Positions 1 to 8,522 of a stretch of DNA of 36,666 nucleotides are shown here, one piece after another. Under the pieces are notes generated by a model, which was not told the origin of the DNA, did not search any database, and was given only the letters and a program-made list of their open reading frames with translations. The stretch comes from a virus: positions 1 to 36,666 of IMG/VR virus record IMGVR_UViG_3300042090_000749; one strand, given 5' to 3'. The first letter of the stretch is position 1, and each line of letters begins with the position of its first letter. A program made the position numbers and the translations under genes.

Positions 1-3000
1 ATTGCATGTCTAATGCAGCTGGAGCCGTAAATACAACGGCTATGGGTGTTAACGTACTGCAAAATGTAACCTCTGGAGCAGCAAACAATTCATACGGCGT
101 TAATTCTTTACAAAATTGCAACACAGGATCACAAAACCAGGCATATGGTGTACAAGCTCTTCAGGCTTTACAAACTGGAAATGATTCAGTGGCAATTGGT
201 CATCAAGCCCTTCAAACTTCTGTAAATGACAATCAGAATGTGGCTATAGGATCGGGTACATTAGGCAATTTAAATGGGGCAAGTGGTATAACCGCAGTAG
301 GCTATCAAGCGCTTGGCTCTACAAATAATGACACTTTCAATTGCGCATTTGGCTGGCGAGCTTTAGCCTCAGTAAATAATGCTGGAATAGCGAGCAGTAA
401 CACGGCCATAGGCTATAATTCTATGAGTTCCACTGTAACGGCGTCTGCAACGACAGCATGTGGATTCGCAACTTTACAGGCACTAACCACAGGAATTCAG
501 AATAATGCGTTCGGAGCCTCAGGCTTATATTATTGTACCACAGGGTCAAACAATTGTTCATTTGGTAACAACGTTTTAGTGTCGCTGACCACGGGAAATG
601 ATAACGTGGCTATTGGTCTAGCTGCTGGAAGCTCTTTAATTGATGGCTCCCAGAATATCGCGATAGGCAGTTTAGCCCTATCAGCCGTTGGAAGCACAAC
701 AGACAACGTGGCTATCGGTTTCCAAAGTATGCAAAACTTTTTTGCTGCTGGTGGAAACATCTTCATTGGATCAAATACTGGTCAATTAGGTCAAGGGGCT
801 AACAACGTTGGCGTGGGTTATCTTGTCATGTCCGCCAATGCAAACGCAACATACAACGCCCTTGTTGGTATTGGATCGTATGCTTTACAAAACGTAAATA
901 CTGGCGCTGCTGAATTAACAGCCGTTGGTACATCGGCATTAACCAACGCTACGACATCCGTAGGCGCAACAGCAGTCGGTAATCAAGCGCTTTATAACCT
1001 TACAACAGGAATAAACACGACCGCTGTCGGTGATCAAGCTCTTTACTCAACATCCACTGATAACTATAACAATGCTTTTGGTTACTTCTCTCAGAATCAA
1101 ACCAATGGTGGATCTTATAACGACAGCTTTGGCGTAGGTAGTTTACAGGCTAACACCACAGGATCACGCAACTGCTGTTTTGGCTATCAAACATTAACCA
1201 CAGCTATAACAGACACTGATGATGTCGCTATCGGCTATCAAGCTTTAGCGACTGCTAATGGAACAACACAGCTAGTCGCTGTAGGGTCTTTAGCCCTAAC
1301 TTCATGTACTGTTGGAAGTGCAGCAGTTGCCGTTGGGTATGGGGCTTTACAAGCCTTTACAAGCGGAAATTCATGCACCGCTGTAGGTCATCTATGTCTA
1401 AACGCTGCGACTACATCGGCTTCACAAACCGCTGTCGGTAGTCAGGCGTTATCTGCTTCAGTTGCTGATAACTATAACAATGCTTTTGGGTACTATAGCC
1501 AGCTTAATACCAATGGTGGATCGTCTAACGATTCCTTCGGTGCTGAGTCTATGGAGTTCAACACCACAGGCGCTAGACATTGCAGCTTTGGATACCGAAC
1601 TTTAAGGCAATCGACTACGGATTCTGACTGCGTAGCTATGGGTTATGAGGCACTCTTGTCGTTAAATGGAGCTTCAGGGATAACCGCAGTCGGTTCAGGT
1701 TGCCTTGCTAATTTGACTACCGGGGCAAATAATAGTGGATTTGGATTCCAAGTTTTAAATTCTATTACGACCTCCTCAAACAACACGGGAACAGGTTATA
1801 GTGCACTTTCAAGCTTAACATCAGGCCAATACAATTGTGCCTATGGTAGTTCTGCGATGCAAAATTCTACGCTTGCTACTGACAGCGTAGCTATCGGTTA
1901 TCAAGCGATGGGTCAAGGGATTGCTCCCGATTATTCAGTTGCTGTAGGCTTCCAAACTCTTCAGAACTTAAATAATGGTCCATGTATTGGAATTGGCTGG
2001 AATGCTGGAAACGCAATGGTTAACGCAACTAATTGCTGCGCTATCGGTTATCAAGCGCTTTACTCGTCTCAAAATGACCAATACAACATCGCTATTGGTG
2101 ATACTACCCTCTTTAGTTTAAACGGCGGAAATAACTGTGTCGCTATAGGGTATCAAGCTCTCCAAACATCGGCTGCTGACAGTGACAACGTGGCTATCGG
2201 ATTCAGTAGCATGCTCAACCAAAATGGCGGAAGTGAGAACGTCTGCGTTGGTTCACAAACTATGCAATCTAGTACGACAACACAACAGTCTGTCGCTATC
2301 GGATTTGAGAGTATGTTTACTTCAACTTCGACAAACTTCTCCGTTGCTATAGGGTATGCAAGTTTGTATTCATCCACAGTTGACCAGTATAACGTCTGCG
2401 TAGGCTGGAGCAGTTTAGAATCATTAAATGGTGGCCAGTTTAACACATGCCTAGGCACTAGCACAGGAACTTCTCTTTCAACAGGAAATTACAATACCTT
2501 ATTAGGTATGAATGCTGGTGGTAACTATTCAGCAAGCGAATCTTCGAACATACTTATAAACAATATAGGTACAGGTGGAGAGAGCAATACCCTTAGAATT
2601 GGTAGTGCAACAGGCACAGGCAGCCAAATGATTAACCAAGCCTTTATCTGCGGTATCCAAGGCATTGCAGTTACAGGTGCAGCTGTCCTTGTCTCTGGCT
2701 CTGATCAACTTGGTGTTACTGTTTCTTCTAGACGGTTCAAAGATAACATTGAGGATATGGGAGACTATAGCTCTTCAATCTTAGACTTAAGACCTGTTAC
2801 CTTCACAATGAAAGGGGATCAACAGATTGTCCCTGGACTCATTGCTGAGGAAGTGGCTGAGGTCATGCCGGATCTAGTAGTTTATGACTTACAAGGTGAT
2901 CCGCAAACTGTGAAATACCATGAGTTGCCAGCGATGTTATTGAATGAATTACAAAAAGCAATCGCTAGAATCGAAGTCTTAGAAGCTAAATTACAAGGTA

Positions 3001-3005
3001 GCTAA
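1..3005 (+). CDS. Tail fibre with YadA-head-like repeats and C-terminal S74 chaperone (5' partial)
   Basis: The frame is open from the first base, and the first ATG (base 6) lies inside a repeat unit, so the gene very probably starts upstream; 999 residues are visible from that ATG. About the first 860 residues are tandem units around motifs such as VAIGYQAL, AVGSQAL and AFG, resembling the left-handed coil repeats of YadA-type trimeric adhesin heads. The last 100 residues are a peptidase S74 (endosialidase-type) intramolecular chaperone: SSRRFKDNI near residues 907-915, with Ser907 and Lys912 as the expected self-cleavage pair, then GLIAEEVAEV and a C-terminal coiled coil. In known fibres this domain drives trimerisation and is then cut off. 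Inferred role: host receptor binding. It is followed by the next fibre gene with a TAATG overlap. A block of about 65 residues is duplicated (see findings). Confidence 0.85.
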   Translation, partial: CMSNAAGAVNTTAMGVNVLQNVTSGAANNSYGVNSLQNCNTGSQNQAYGVQALQALQTGNDSVAIGHQALQTSVNDNQNVAIGSGTLGNLNGASGITAVGYQALGSTNNDTFNCAFGWRALASVNNAGIASSNTAIGYNSMSSTVTASATTACGFATLQALTTGIQNNAFGASGLYYCTTGSNNCSFGNNVLVSLTTGNDNVAIGLAAGSSLIDGSQNIAIGSLALSAVGSTTDNVAIGFQSMQNFFAAGGNIFIGSNTGQLGQGANNVGVGYLVMSANANATYNALVGIGSYALQNVNTGAAELTAVGTSALTNATTSVGATAVGNQALYNLTTGINTTAVGDQALYSTSTDNYNNAFGYFSQNQTNGGSYNDSFGVGSLQANTTGSRNCCFGYQTLTTAITDTDDVAIGYQALATANGTTQLVAVGSLALTSCTVGSAAVAVGYGALQAFTSGNSCTAVGHLCLNAATTSASQTAVGSQALSASVADNYNNAFGYYSQLNTNGGSSNDSFGAESMEFNTTGARHCSFGYRTLRQSTTDSDCVAMGYEALLSLNGASGITAVGSGCLANLTTGANNSGFGFQVLNSITTSSNNTGTGYSALSSLTSGQYNCAYGSSAMQNSTLATDSVAIGYQAMGQGIAPDYSVAVGFQTLQNLNNGPCIGIGWNAGNAMVNATNCCAIGYQALYSSQNDQYNIAIGDTTLFSLNGGNNCVAIGYQALQTSAADSDNVAIGFSSMLNQNGGSENVCVGSQTMQSSTTTQQSVAIGFESMFTSTSTNFSVAIGYASLYSSTVDQYNVCVGWSSLESLNGGQFNTCLGTSTGTSLSTGNYNTLLGMNAGGNYSASESSNILINNIGTGGESNTLRIGSATGTGSQMINQAFICGIQGIAVTGAAVLVSGSDQLGVTVSSRRFKDNIEDMGDYSSSILDLRPVTFTMKGDQQIVPGLIAEEVAEVMPDLVVYDLQGDPQTVKYHELPAMLLNELQKAIARIEVLEAKLQGS

Positions 3006-6000
3006 TGAATTACTTTCAACCTGGTCAACAAGCATATAGTCAAGGCGTAGGAACAGCAGGAACTTCTAATCTTGTTATTTTCGCAAGAGCGCCTACGGTC
3101 AATGATATTTTAGATCCAGGGACAAGTACAATCTTTAGTGTGGGTAAAAACTGGTTAAATACAACTCTTAGCAATATGTGGTTTCTGAATAATTTTTATT
3201 ATTCAGGATCAGAGTTACAAGCTAATTGGATTTTACTCGCTGCTGCCGGTGGTTCAGTATCTAGTGTTATGGGAACTCCAGGGTATATCACTGCCTCACC
3301 AACAACTGGAAACGTTACAGTTAATATAGACTCGACTTACCCCGGACAAAATTCCATAACGACGTTGGGAACAGTGATAACAGGAGCATGGAATGCAACA
3401 ACTATCGCCCCGACTTTTGGTGGCACTGGTCTAACTTCTTACAATCAGGGCGACTTACTCTATGCATCCGCTTCTAATACTCTAAGCGCATTAGGTATTG
3501 GCTCAACTGGACAAGTCCTCACTGTTAGTGCAGGTGGAGATCCCTCATGGGCAGCAGGTGGTGGTGGAAGTGGGACTGTAACAAACGTGACAGGGACTAC
3601 AGGTCAAATAGATGTAGCCAATGGCACAACAACACCACAAATTTCTATAGATAGTAGCTATGTTGGACAGACGTCAATCAATACTCTCGGAACCGTCACG
3701 ACTGGAATCTGGCATGGAACGCCTATTGATCTTTCCACTTATGTGACTAACAATCTTCCCATAGCTAATTTAGGAAGTGGTTCAGGGGCTTCAGCCACAA
3801 CTTACTGGAGTGGCAACGGTACTTGGTCAACACCAGCTGGAACAGGCGTTACAAGCGTCACTGGAACAACGAATAGAATCAGCTCAACAGGTGGCACAAC
3901 TCCCCAAATTGACATTTCGGGTACCTATGTCGGACAAACGAGCTTGACTACATTAGGAACAGTCTCAACAGGCACCTGGCAAGCTTCCGTTGTCGGAGCC
4001 GCTTACGGTGGCACGGGACAAGCTTCATTGACTGCTAATAACGTTTTAGTGGGTAATGGCACATTAGGCGTTCACTTTGTAAGCCCAACTGGCTTATCAT
4101 CGGGTAATCCAATGGTATCTCAAGGAGCTGGAAGTGATCCTGTATTTAGCAATACTGCAACTGTTAATCAGATTACAATTATCAACACCCCCGTTAATCC
4201 TTCAGATGGTACTAATAAAAACTACGTTGATCTTTTAGCTTCTGGCTTTACGATCAAGGCTTCTACTCAGGCAGCAACAACAGCCAACTTAACTGCGACC
4301 TATAACAATGGTGCATCAGGTGTTGGCGCTACACTGACTAACTCAGGAGCACAGGCATCTTTTGCTGTCGATGGCTATACCGCTTCACTCAATGACCGCA
4401 TCTTAGTCAAGAATCAAACAGCTCAGGCTGACAATGGTATCTATAGCGTTACAACACTAGGTTCAGGGGCTTCTAACTGGGTGCTCACTAGGACTACAGA
4501 CTATGATACAACAGTTGAGATTGTCCCTGGATCAATGGTTCCTGTAATCAATGGTACTGTCAACGCCGGAACTTTCTGGACTGAGACAAACACCGTTGTC
4601 ACTATCGGCACTGATCCAATAGCTTTCAATGAGTTTGGCGTTAATGCTTCCCAATTCCTTCAAGTGGCTAATAACCTTTCCGATGTAGCTAGCGCTGCCG
4701 CATCGCGAGCTAACCTCGGCCTTACCAACCTAGCAACTCAGACAGTCTCTCAATATGATGTGATTGTTGGTGGAGCTGCTAATACCCTTGTTTCCGTTGC
4801 TCCTAGTGCAACTACTGGAATAGCTTTGGTGTCTAATGGAGCTGCTGTCAACCCGTCCTTCACAACTGTCTCTGTAGCAGGTGGGGGAACTGGCATAGTT
4901 AGCTTTACCGCTGGGGATATACTGTATGCAACAGGTGCAACAACACTTGCTAAGCTAGGTATAGGGTCTAACAATCAATTACTCACTTCCAATGGTTCTA
5001 TTCCTGGATGGGCTAACGCCCCTGCTTCTTCTATCTCTATAACTGGGGATAGTGGTGGTGCATTAACGGGCAATGCTTTTACCATAACAGGTGGTACAAC
5101 TGGGCTAACCTTTGCTGGAGCTGGATCGACAGAAACCCTTGGTGGCACACTCAAAGTCACTAATGGGGGCACTGGGGACACTACATTCACAACCTATGCA
5201 GTTATTTGCGGTGGTACAACAACCACAGGGGCTCTTCAATCTGTAGTCAGTGTAGGTACAGCCAACCAAGCATTAGTTAGCAATGGCGCTGGAGCCTTAC
5301 CCACTTTCCAAAACGTTTCGGCCACATCCTTAACAGGATTGCTGCCTCTTGCTAATGGTGGAACGAATGCTGCTTTAGTGGCTTCTAATGGTGGGATATT
5401 CTACTCAACAGCCACAGCGGGTGCTATCCTTGCTGGTACCGCAACAGCTAGACAGATGTTACAATCTGGAGCAACTGCTGCTCCTGCTTGGTCAACAGCC
5501 ACATGGCCTGCTACAACAACGGCTAACAACCTTCTTTATTCATCTGCTGCAAACACAGTCAGTCAAATTGCAACTGCAAACGATGGCGTTCTAATTACTA
5601 GCAATACTGGCGTTCCTTCATGGCTAGCGAACTCTGGAACGGCTGGATATGTGCTTACTGCCAACACAGCTGCTCCTCCGTCATGGGCTGCTCCTGCAAT
5701 TGCTTATACTATTCCGATAACAGACGTAACCCATGCAGCTTCTCCCTACACAGTTCTAGCAACAGATCAATATCTATCTGTTAATTCATCAGCTGGAGTA
5801 GTGACAATTCTACTGCCTAACTCGCCAGCTAAAGGGACAGTGTATGTAGTAAAAGACTCCACAGGCAGCGCATTAACCAACAACATCACGATTACAACAG
5901 TTGGTGGAGCAATAAATATTGATGGATCGACTACTTACGTTCTCAATCTCAATTATGAAGCGATATCGCTAGTCTATAATTTAAGCACAACAGCCTATGA

Positions 6001-6010
6001 GGTGTATTAA
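3005..6010 (+). CDS. Large modular tail fibre / receptor-binding protein
   Basis: This 1001-residue protein starts at an ATG overlapping the previous stop (TAATG), so translation is probably coupled. The N-terminal 90 residues look like a non-repetitive attachment part. Then come repeats rich in Gly, Thr and Ser, with units such as TLGTVTTGIWHGT, YGGTG and GDLLYASASNTLSALGIG followed by GQVLT and PSWA. Residues about 406-545 form a distinct domain (ASGFTIKASTQAA, DRILVKNQTAQADNGIYSV) seen in many phage fibres. The C-terminal 100 residues look like a beta-rich tip (VTILLPNSPAKGTVYVVKD). These features match known phage fibres of beta-structured repeats; the exact family was not tested. The next fibre gene reuses the same repeat module. 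Inferred role: distal fibre or tail appendage. Confidence 0.75.
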   Translation: MNYFQPGQQAYSQGVGTAGTSNLVIFARAPTVNDILDPGTSTIFSVGKNWLNTTLSNMWFLNNFYYSGSELQANWILLAAAGGSVSSVMGTPGYITASPTTGNVTVNIDSTYPGQNSITTLGTVITGAWNATTIAPTFGGTGLTSYNQGDLLYASASNTLSALGIGSTGQVLTVSAGGDPSWAAGGGGSGTVTNVTGTTGQIDVANGTTTPQISIDSSYVGQTSINTLGTVTTGIWHGTPIDLSTYVTNNLPIANLGSGSGASATTYWSGNGTWSTPAGTGVTSVTGTTNRISSTGGTTPQIDISGTYVGQTSLTTLGTVSTGTWQASVVGAAYGGTGQASLTANNVLVGNGTLGVHFVSPTGLSSGNPMVSQGAGSDPVFSNTATVNQITIINTPVNPSDGTNKNYVDLLASGFTIKASTQAATTANLTATYNNGASGVGATLTNSGAQASFAVDGYTASLNDRILVKNQTAQADNGIYSVTTLGSGASNWVLTRTTDYDTTVEIVPGSMVPVINGTVNAGTFWTETNTVVTIGTDPIAFNEFGVNASQFLQVANNLSDVASAAASRANLGLTNLATQTVSQYDVIVGGAANTLVSVAPSATTGIALVSNGAAVNPSFTTVSVAGGGTGIVSFTAGDILYATGATTLAKLGIGSNNQLLTSNGSIPGWANAPASSISITGDSGGALTGNAFTITGGTTGLTFAGAGSTETLGGTLKVTNGGTGDTTFTTYAVICGGTTTTGALQSVVSVGTANQALVSNGAGALPTFQNVSATSLTGLLPLANGGTNAALVASNGGIFYSTATAGAILAGTATARQMLQSGATAAPAWSTATWPATTTANNLLYSSAANTVSQIATANDGVLITSNTGVPSWLANSGTAGYVLTANTAAPPSWAAPAIAYTIPITDVTHAASPYTVLATDQYLSVNSSAGVVTILLPNSPAKGTVYVVKDSTGSALTNNITITTVGGAINIDGSTTYVLNLNYEAISLVYNLSTTAYEVY

Positions 6011-6681
6011 TGGCATATTATGGCAAACCCCCTTTAGTTGAGCAAGCAGGTGGTACTTCTGAAAGCTCTTATGCACAAGGAGATATTCTTTATGCCTCAG
6101 CTGCTAATACCTTGTCTAAATTGCCTATTGGAACTAATGGACAAGTAATTACGAGCAATGGAACGGTTCCTGGATGGGCAGCTGGTGGTGGTGGAACAGG
6201 ATCTAGAACTTTGATTCAGTCTCAAGTTATTTCTTCTTCTGTAGCAAATGTGGTTTTTAATAGTGGGATTTCAGGATACACATATTATGAGTTAGAAGCG
6301 TTAGGAGTCACTCAAGCTAGTGGAAATAGCATTTTTTATATTCAATTTACTACTAGCGGTGGTTTGCAATCTACTAACTATGCGTTTCAGCAAACTGGAG
6401 GCGGAAACGTGCAAGGACAATCATATATTGAATTTGCATACAGTTCTTCAAGCACACAAACACTCAATGGTTTAATGAGATTATACAATCTTAATAGCAA
6501 CACGTTAAATCCAATGGCAGTTAGTCAATTTGCCACTGGTAACACTAATGGAGCAACTTTTTCTTCTAATAATAGTTTTTCAGGAACATGGAATGGAACA
6601 GGGCCAATAACTGCAATAACGATAACTAATGGCGGCTCAAATATGACATCTGGAACATTTCGTTTATTTGGCGTTTCTTAG
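6010..6681 (+). CDS. Short tail-fibre / fibre-tip protein
   Basis: This 223-residue protein begins at an ATG overlapping the previous stop (TAATG). Residues about 18-60 are one copy of the repeat found several times in the preceding fibre (GDILYASAANTLSKLPIG, then GQVITSNGTVPGWA). A Gly-rich linker leads to a beta-rich C-terminal domain of about 155 residues (SQVISSSVANVVFNSG, AITITNGGSNMTSGTFRLFGVS) of the kind that ends phage fibres. It is the last gene of the + strand fibre operon and is followed by a hairpin that may terminate transcription. It could be a separately encoded receptor-binding tip or a duplicated tail end of the preceding gene. The fibre assignment is good; a specific receptor cannot be inferred. 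Confidence 0.7.
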   Translation: MAYYGKPPLVEQAGGTSESSYAQGDILYASAANTLSKLPIGTNGQVITSNGTVPGWAAGGGGTGSRTLIQSQVISSSVANVVFNSGISGYTYYELEALGVTQASGNSIFYIQFTTSGGLQSTNYAFQQTGGGNVQGQSYIEFAYSSSSTQTLNGLMRLYNLNSNTLNPMAVSQFATGNTNGATFSSNNSFSGTWNGTGPITAITITNGGSNMTSGTFRLFGVS

Positions 6682-6692
6682 AAAAGGATATA

Positions 6693-6712
6693 GTGACGTA
6701 ACCCCGCGTCAC
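6693..6712. terminator. Hairpin between converging operons
   Basis: GTGACG (6693-6698) and CGTCAC (6707-6712) form a 6-bp stem with an 8-nt loop, just after the last fibre gene and over the stop codon of the last - strand gene. There is no clean T-run on the + side; the - side has a broken one (TATATCCTTTTC). It is plausible as a weak bidirectional terminator of the converging operons. Confidence 0.4.
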
Positions 6713-6807
6713 GTTCTGTCCTTCCATATCATCCACAGATAATTGGCTAGTAGATTGCCAATAGCACAAGCAAAAGCTATCATCAAATAGTGGCCAATGT
6801 CATTCAT
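6709..6807 (-). CDS. 32-residue membrane peptide
   Basis: The start ATG overlaps the stop of the upstream 54-residue membrane peptide (TGATG), which is why this tiny frame is likely translated. The product is almost entirely one hydrophobic helix (YLMIAFACAIGNLLANYLW, residues 7-25) followed by a short basic end (WKDRT). It is the last gene of the - strand operon and its stop lies within the hairpin facing the fibre operon. No family is recognised. A pair of small membrane proteins at the end of a phage operon could be involved in lysis (holin-like or spanin-like), but no endolysin is visible nearby, so this is only a possibility. Confidence 0.5.
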   Translation of the reverse strand: MNDIGHYLMIAFACAIGNLLANYLWMIWKDRT

Positions 6808-6971
6808 CAAAGCACCCTCAACCTTACCACATGCTCAATGACCGTTACTAGCCTCTCCAAATGAAACCAAATGTACCATAGCTGGTAGAAGACGTAACAA
6901 TAGGCAAGTAGTGTGATGGTGAATATTAGGCTTAGCCAGTTAGATTTTATAAACTCAAGTATCTTGCTCAT
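6807..6971 (-). CDS. 54-residue membrane peptide
   Basis: The start lies inside the end of the upstream 61-residue coiled-coil gene (17-nt overlap), and the stop overlaps the next start (TGATG). The protein has a short polar N-terminus (MSKILEFIKSN), one long hydrophobic, aromatic-rich segment (about residues 12-38, including LIFTITLLAYCYVFYQLWYI) and a basic C-terminus (VVRLRVL). This is a single-pass membrane protein of unknown function. Tight packing between two small genes supports translation. A holin-like role is possible but rests only on size and topology. Confidence 0.55.
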   Translation of the reverse strand: MSKILEFIKSNWLSLIFTITLLAYCYVFYQLWYIWFHLERLVTVIEHVVRLRVL

Positions 6972-7140
6972 AATCCCCCAGTAAAGTTCTTATAGATTGT
7001 GGCATTGGATTTGCAGGAAGGTCTTCCCAGTCTTCTAACTCAGCAACCTTAGCTTCCATTTTAGTCATGCGATCATCAAGCTCGCTAAGAACCTTCATGA
7101 GGTACTGCCTATTCTCTAAAGCTTTTAAATCAAAATCCAT
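6955..7140 (-). CDS. Small coiled-coil protein
   Basis: This 61-residue acidic protein has a predicted coiled coil over residues about 5-40 (LKALENRQYLMKVLSELDDR, then MTKMEAKVAELE with regular hydrophobic spacing). It starts at an ATG that touches the stop of the upstream zinc-binding gene and overlaps the downstream membrane-peptide start. No family is recognised. Its position in an unbroken chain of small - strand genes suggests it is expressed with them. It may be a partner or oligomerisation factor, but no function can be assigned. Confidence 0.6.
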   Translation of the reverse strand: MDFDLKALENRQYLMKVLSELDDRMTKMEAKVAELEDWEDLPANPMPQSIRTLLGDYEQDT

Positions 7141-7376
7141 TAGAACGTCCTCTTCTTAGTGTGTGAATTCCAAGCCGTCCGGGCTTTCTTATTGCTTTGT
7201 TTAGGATTCAGGCAGTTGCTTAACTTAAGATTAGTGTCTTTAAGCTTTTTCCTTCTTTCCTTGTCACAAGCTTTACAATGAGGGGTGAGTCCATCGAGAT
7301 TGTTAATCTTATTCCCAAACTCAAAGAACGGCTTACTTTCCCCACACAGCTTACAAACCTTTTGTCTAAATTCCAT
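7140..7376 (-). CDS. Small zinc-ribbon protein with basic tail
   Basis: This 78-residue protein has two CxxC pairs, CKLC (residues 8-11) and CKAC (about 34-37), the typical spacing of a small treble-clef or zinc-ribbon fold. The second half is strongly basic (DKERRKKLKD, NKKARTAW, KKRTF), which suggests nucleic-acid binding. Similar CxxC-x(20-25)-CxxC starts occur in small phage HNH-type proteins, but the His-Asn-His part is missing here, so no nuclease is claimed. It touches both neighbours in the - strand operon by one base. Confidence 0.6.
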   Translation of the reverse strand: MEFRQKVCKLCGESKPFFEFGNKINNLDGLTPHCKACDKERRKKLKDTNLKLSNCLNPKQSNKKARTAWNSHTKKRTF

Positions 7377-7705
7377 TAAAGCGCTTCCTCTATGATAATG
7401 GGATAGAGAGCCTCCACCTGTTTCTTCTTAAGATTGTACATGGGAGTCTTCATACCCTTAGCGTCTATGTATCTCACATTGCCATCTGAATAAAACACTT
7501 GAAAATCCACAATGTATTTTATCGCGCCTGGCAAAATTATCGGGACTTGCATCAAAAAATAGCTAATCAACTCTTTCTCTTTTAAAAGCTTCAACGCCGT
7601 ATAAAACTGACTTTCTCTCTTACTCGCAAAGCGTATCCCATCAATGATCGTAGGAATAGCCTTATACTTAGACTTCGGCTTGTAAAACTGCTTTACATCT
7701 GCCAT
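7376..7705 (-). CDS. DUF1064-type putative PD-(D/E)XK nuclease
   Basis: This 109-residue protein matches the pattern of the phage DUF1064 family: an N-terminal basic segment (KPKSKYKAIPTIIDGIRFAS), KRESQFYTALKLL with the conserved Glu (residue 31), a Q on the next strand, YIVDFQVFY with a conserved Asp (residue about 67), VRYIDAKGMKT (Asp and Lys of the core) and YNLKKK near the end. The Glu, Asp and DxK-type arrangement is that of small PD-(D/E)XK nucleases, and some relatives have been discussed as junction or DNA-end nucleases. It overlaps the upstream repressor gene by 13 nt and touches the zinc-ribbon gene downstream. The family call is good; the substrate is unknown. Confidence 0.7.
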   Translation of the reverse strand: MADVKQFYKPKSKYKAIPTIIDGIRFASKRESQFYTALKLLKEKELISYFLMQVPIILPGAIKYIVDFQVFYSDGNVRYIDAKGMKTPMYNLKKKQVEALYPIIIEEAL

Positions 7706-7902
7706 AAATCCACCGCCTTAATACCACCCTTAGTGCGTGATTGTAGCCATCTGGCATTCTTCTTAGACACTTTAGAAGCTCCACTGATCCACCGGTGTAT
7801 CGTGGTGTAATGCACATGACAGTGCTTGGCAAACTCACGGATAGGAATTTTATGCTTGGTTAGATAATCCTTTATTATTTGTGACGATTGGGTCGAATCC
7901 AC
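7693..7902 (-). CDS. Cro/CI-type helix-turn-helix repressor
   Basis: The start is GTG (7902), preceded by a good ribosome binding site (AGGAG, about 8 nt upstream). The 69-residue protein contains a helix-turn-helix: IREFAKHCHVHYTTIHRWIS (residues about 21-40), typical of small Cro/CI or YdaS-like DNA-binding proteins. It is the first gene of the - strand small-gene operon and faces a + strand exonuclease gene across 59 bp. That gap contains the direct repeat TGCTA-N5-TGCTA, a good candidate operator for this protein. It probably controls the switch between the two divergent transcripts. No lysogeny genes are visible, so a prophage repressor role is not claimed. Confidence 0.75.
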   Translation of the reverse strand: MDSTQSSQIIKDYLTKHKIPIREFAKHCHVHYTTIHRWISGASKVSKKNARWLQSRTKGGIKAVDLWQM

Positions 7903-7922
7903 TAGCGATTCTCCTTTGTATA

Positions 7923-7937
7923 TGCTACTATATGCTA
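7923..7937. promoter_or_regulatory. Divergent control region with TGCTA direct repeat
   Basis: Between the repressor gene and the exonuclease gene, TGCTA occurs at 7923-7927 and 7933-7937, ten bases (one helical turn) apart. The first copy is part of TGCTACTAT, which resembles an extended -10 element (TGnTATAAT) for the + strand gene starting at 7962. The same ATGCTAC(T/A)AT string recurs at 13980 and 16009, each time in a divergent intergenic region. Confidence 0.45.
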
Positions 7938-7961
7938 TTTTTACAATTAAAGAAATTAATT

Positions 7962-8522
7962 ATGTACAGAGTATCAGAAGTATTAGAGTTTTACAAAGAC
8001 TACAGCAACATCCCTCAAAACATCTTAGAAGAAAAACAGGCCATAGGCACCAATGTTCATGCCTGTATTGATGGGTATTACAACGACATTCCACTCTATC
8101 CTGAAGGCAGAGAGGTAGGTTACTACAACTCATTCCTTTCCTGGCAAAACAATCATAGAAAGCATCCAAGCCACCATGAACAGCGTTACTACGGTGTAGG
8201 CTACTACGACAAGCTTTCAGGTCAAGTAGACGCTGTAATACCCCTTAAATCAAAGATAGGCAGTGTTTTGGTAGACTTCAAGACTAGTGCTAAGCCTGAT
8301 TCGTTAACATGGTCTCTTCAAGCATTCTATTATCACCGCTTGCTCATGGATAACCAGATAGCTACAGACCCGTTCGTTTTATTTCTACAGCTAGATCCTA
8401 AAGGGGGCGTTCCTAAAGAGCATTGGATAGATACAAGCGATCCGGTGATTACCGATATCGCTATTTCAACATGGACAGTGTTTAAGGCTAAGAAGGGATT
8501 GTTGAAGGTTAGACAGCTTTAG
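7962..8522 (+). CDS. PD-(D/E)XK exonuclease (RecB/Cas4/lambda-exonuclease-like)
   Basis: The chosen start is the ATG at 7962 (186 residues), because a longer frame would run through the promoter region and over the divergent repressor. The protein shows the ordered motifs of the superfamily: GTNVHACIDGYY (motif I, Gly-x-x-x-His), SGQVDAVIPL (Asp of motif II, residue about 89), VLVDFKTSAK (Asp-x-Lys of motif III, about 103-107) and LQAFYYHRLL (Gln-x-x-x-Tyr, motif IV). These are the residues used by RecB-family and Cas4-like nucleases. It is the only + strand gene within a run of - strand genes and overlaps the convergent gene by 14 nt. With the ERF protein and ssDNA-binding protein elsewhere in the window it could form a recombination system. 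Confidence 0.75.
   Translation: MYRVSEVLEFYKDYSNIPQNILEEKQAIGTNVHACIDGYYNDIPLYPEGREVGYYNSFLSWQNNHRKHPSHHEQRYYGVGYYDKLSGQVDAVIPLKSKIGSVLVDFKTSAKPDSLTWSLQAFYYHRLLMDNQIATDPFVLFLQLDPKGGVPKEHWIDTSDPVITDIAISTWTVFKAKKGLLKVRQL

Noticed and set aside
2153-5190. Antisense open frames in the fibre genes (2153-2464, 4750-4974, 4975-5190 on the - strand)
   Set aside because: They have low-complexity repeats mirroring the fibre repeats and no ribosome binding sites; they are shadows of the coding strand.
1-6681. Regular repeats that might look like a CRISPR array
   Set aside because: Repeats are imperfect, lie in long open frames and encode repeating amino-acid motifs; there are no constant repeats with unique spacers.
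7693-7902. Evidence for lysogeny from the Cro/CI-type protein
   Set aside because: No integrase, excisionase, partition system or attachment site was seen; small HTH regulators are also common in lytic phages.
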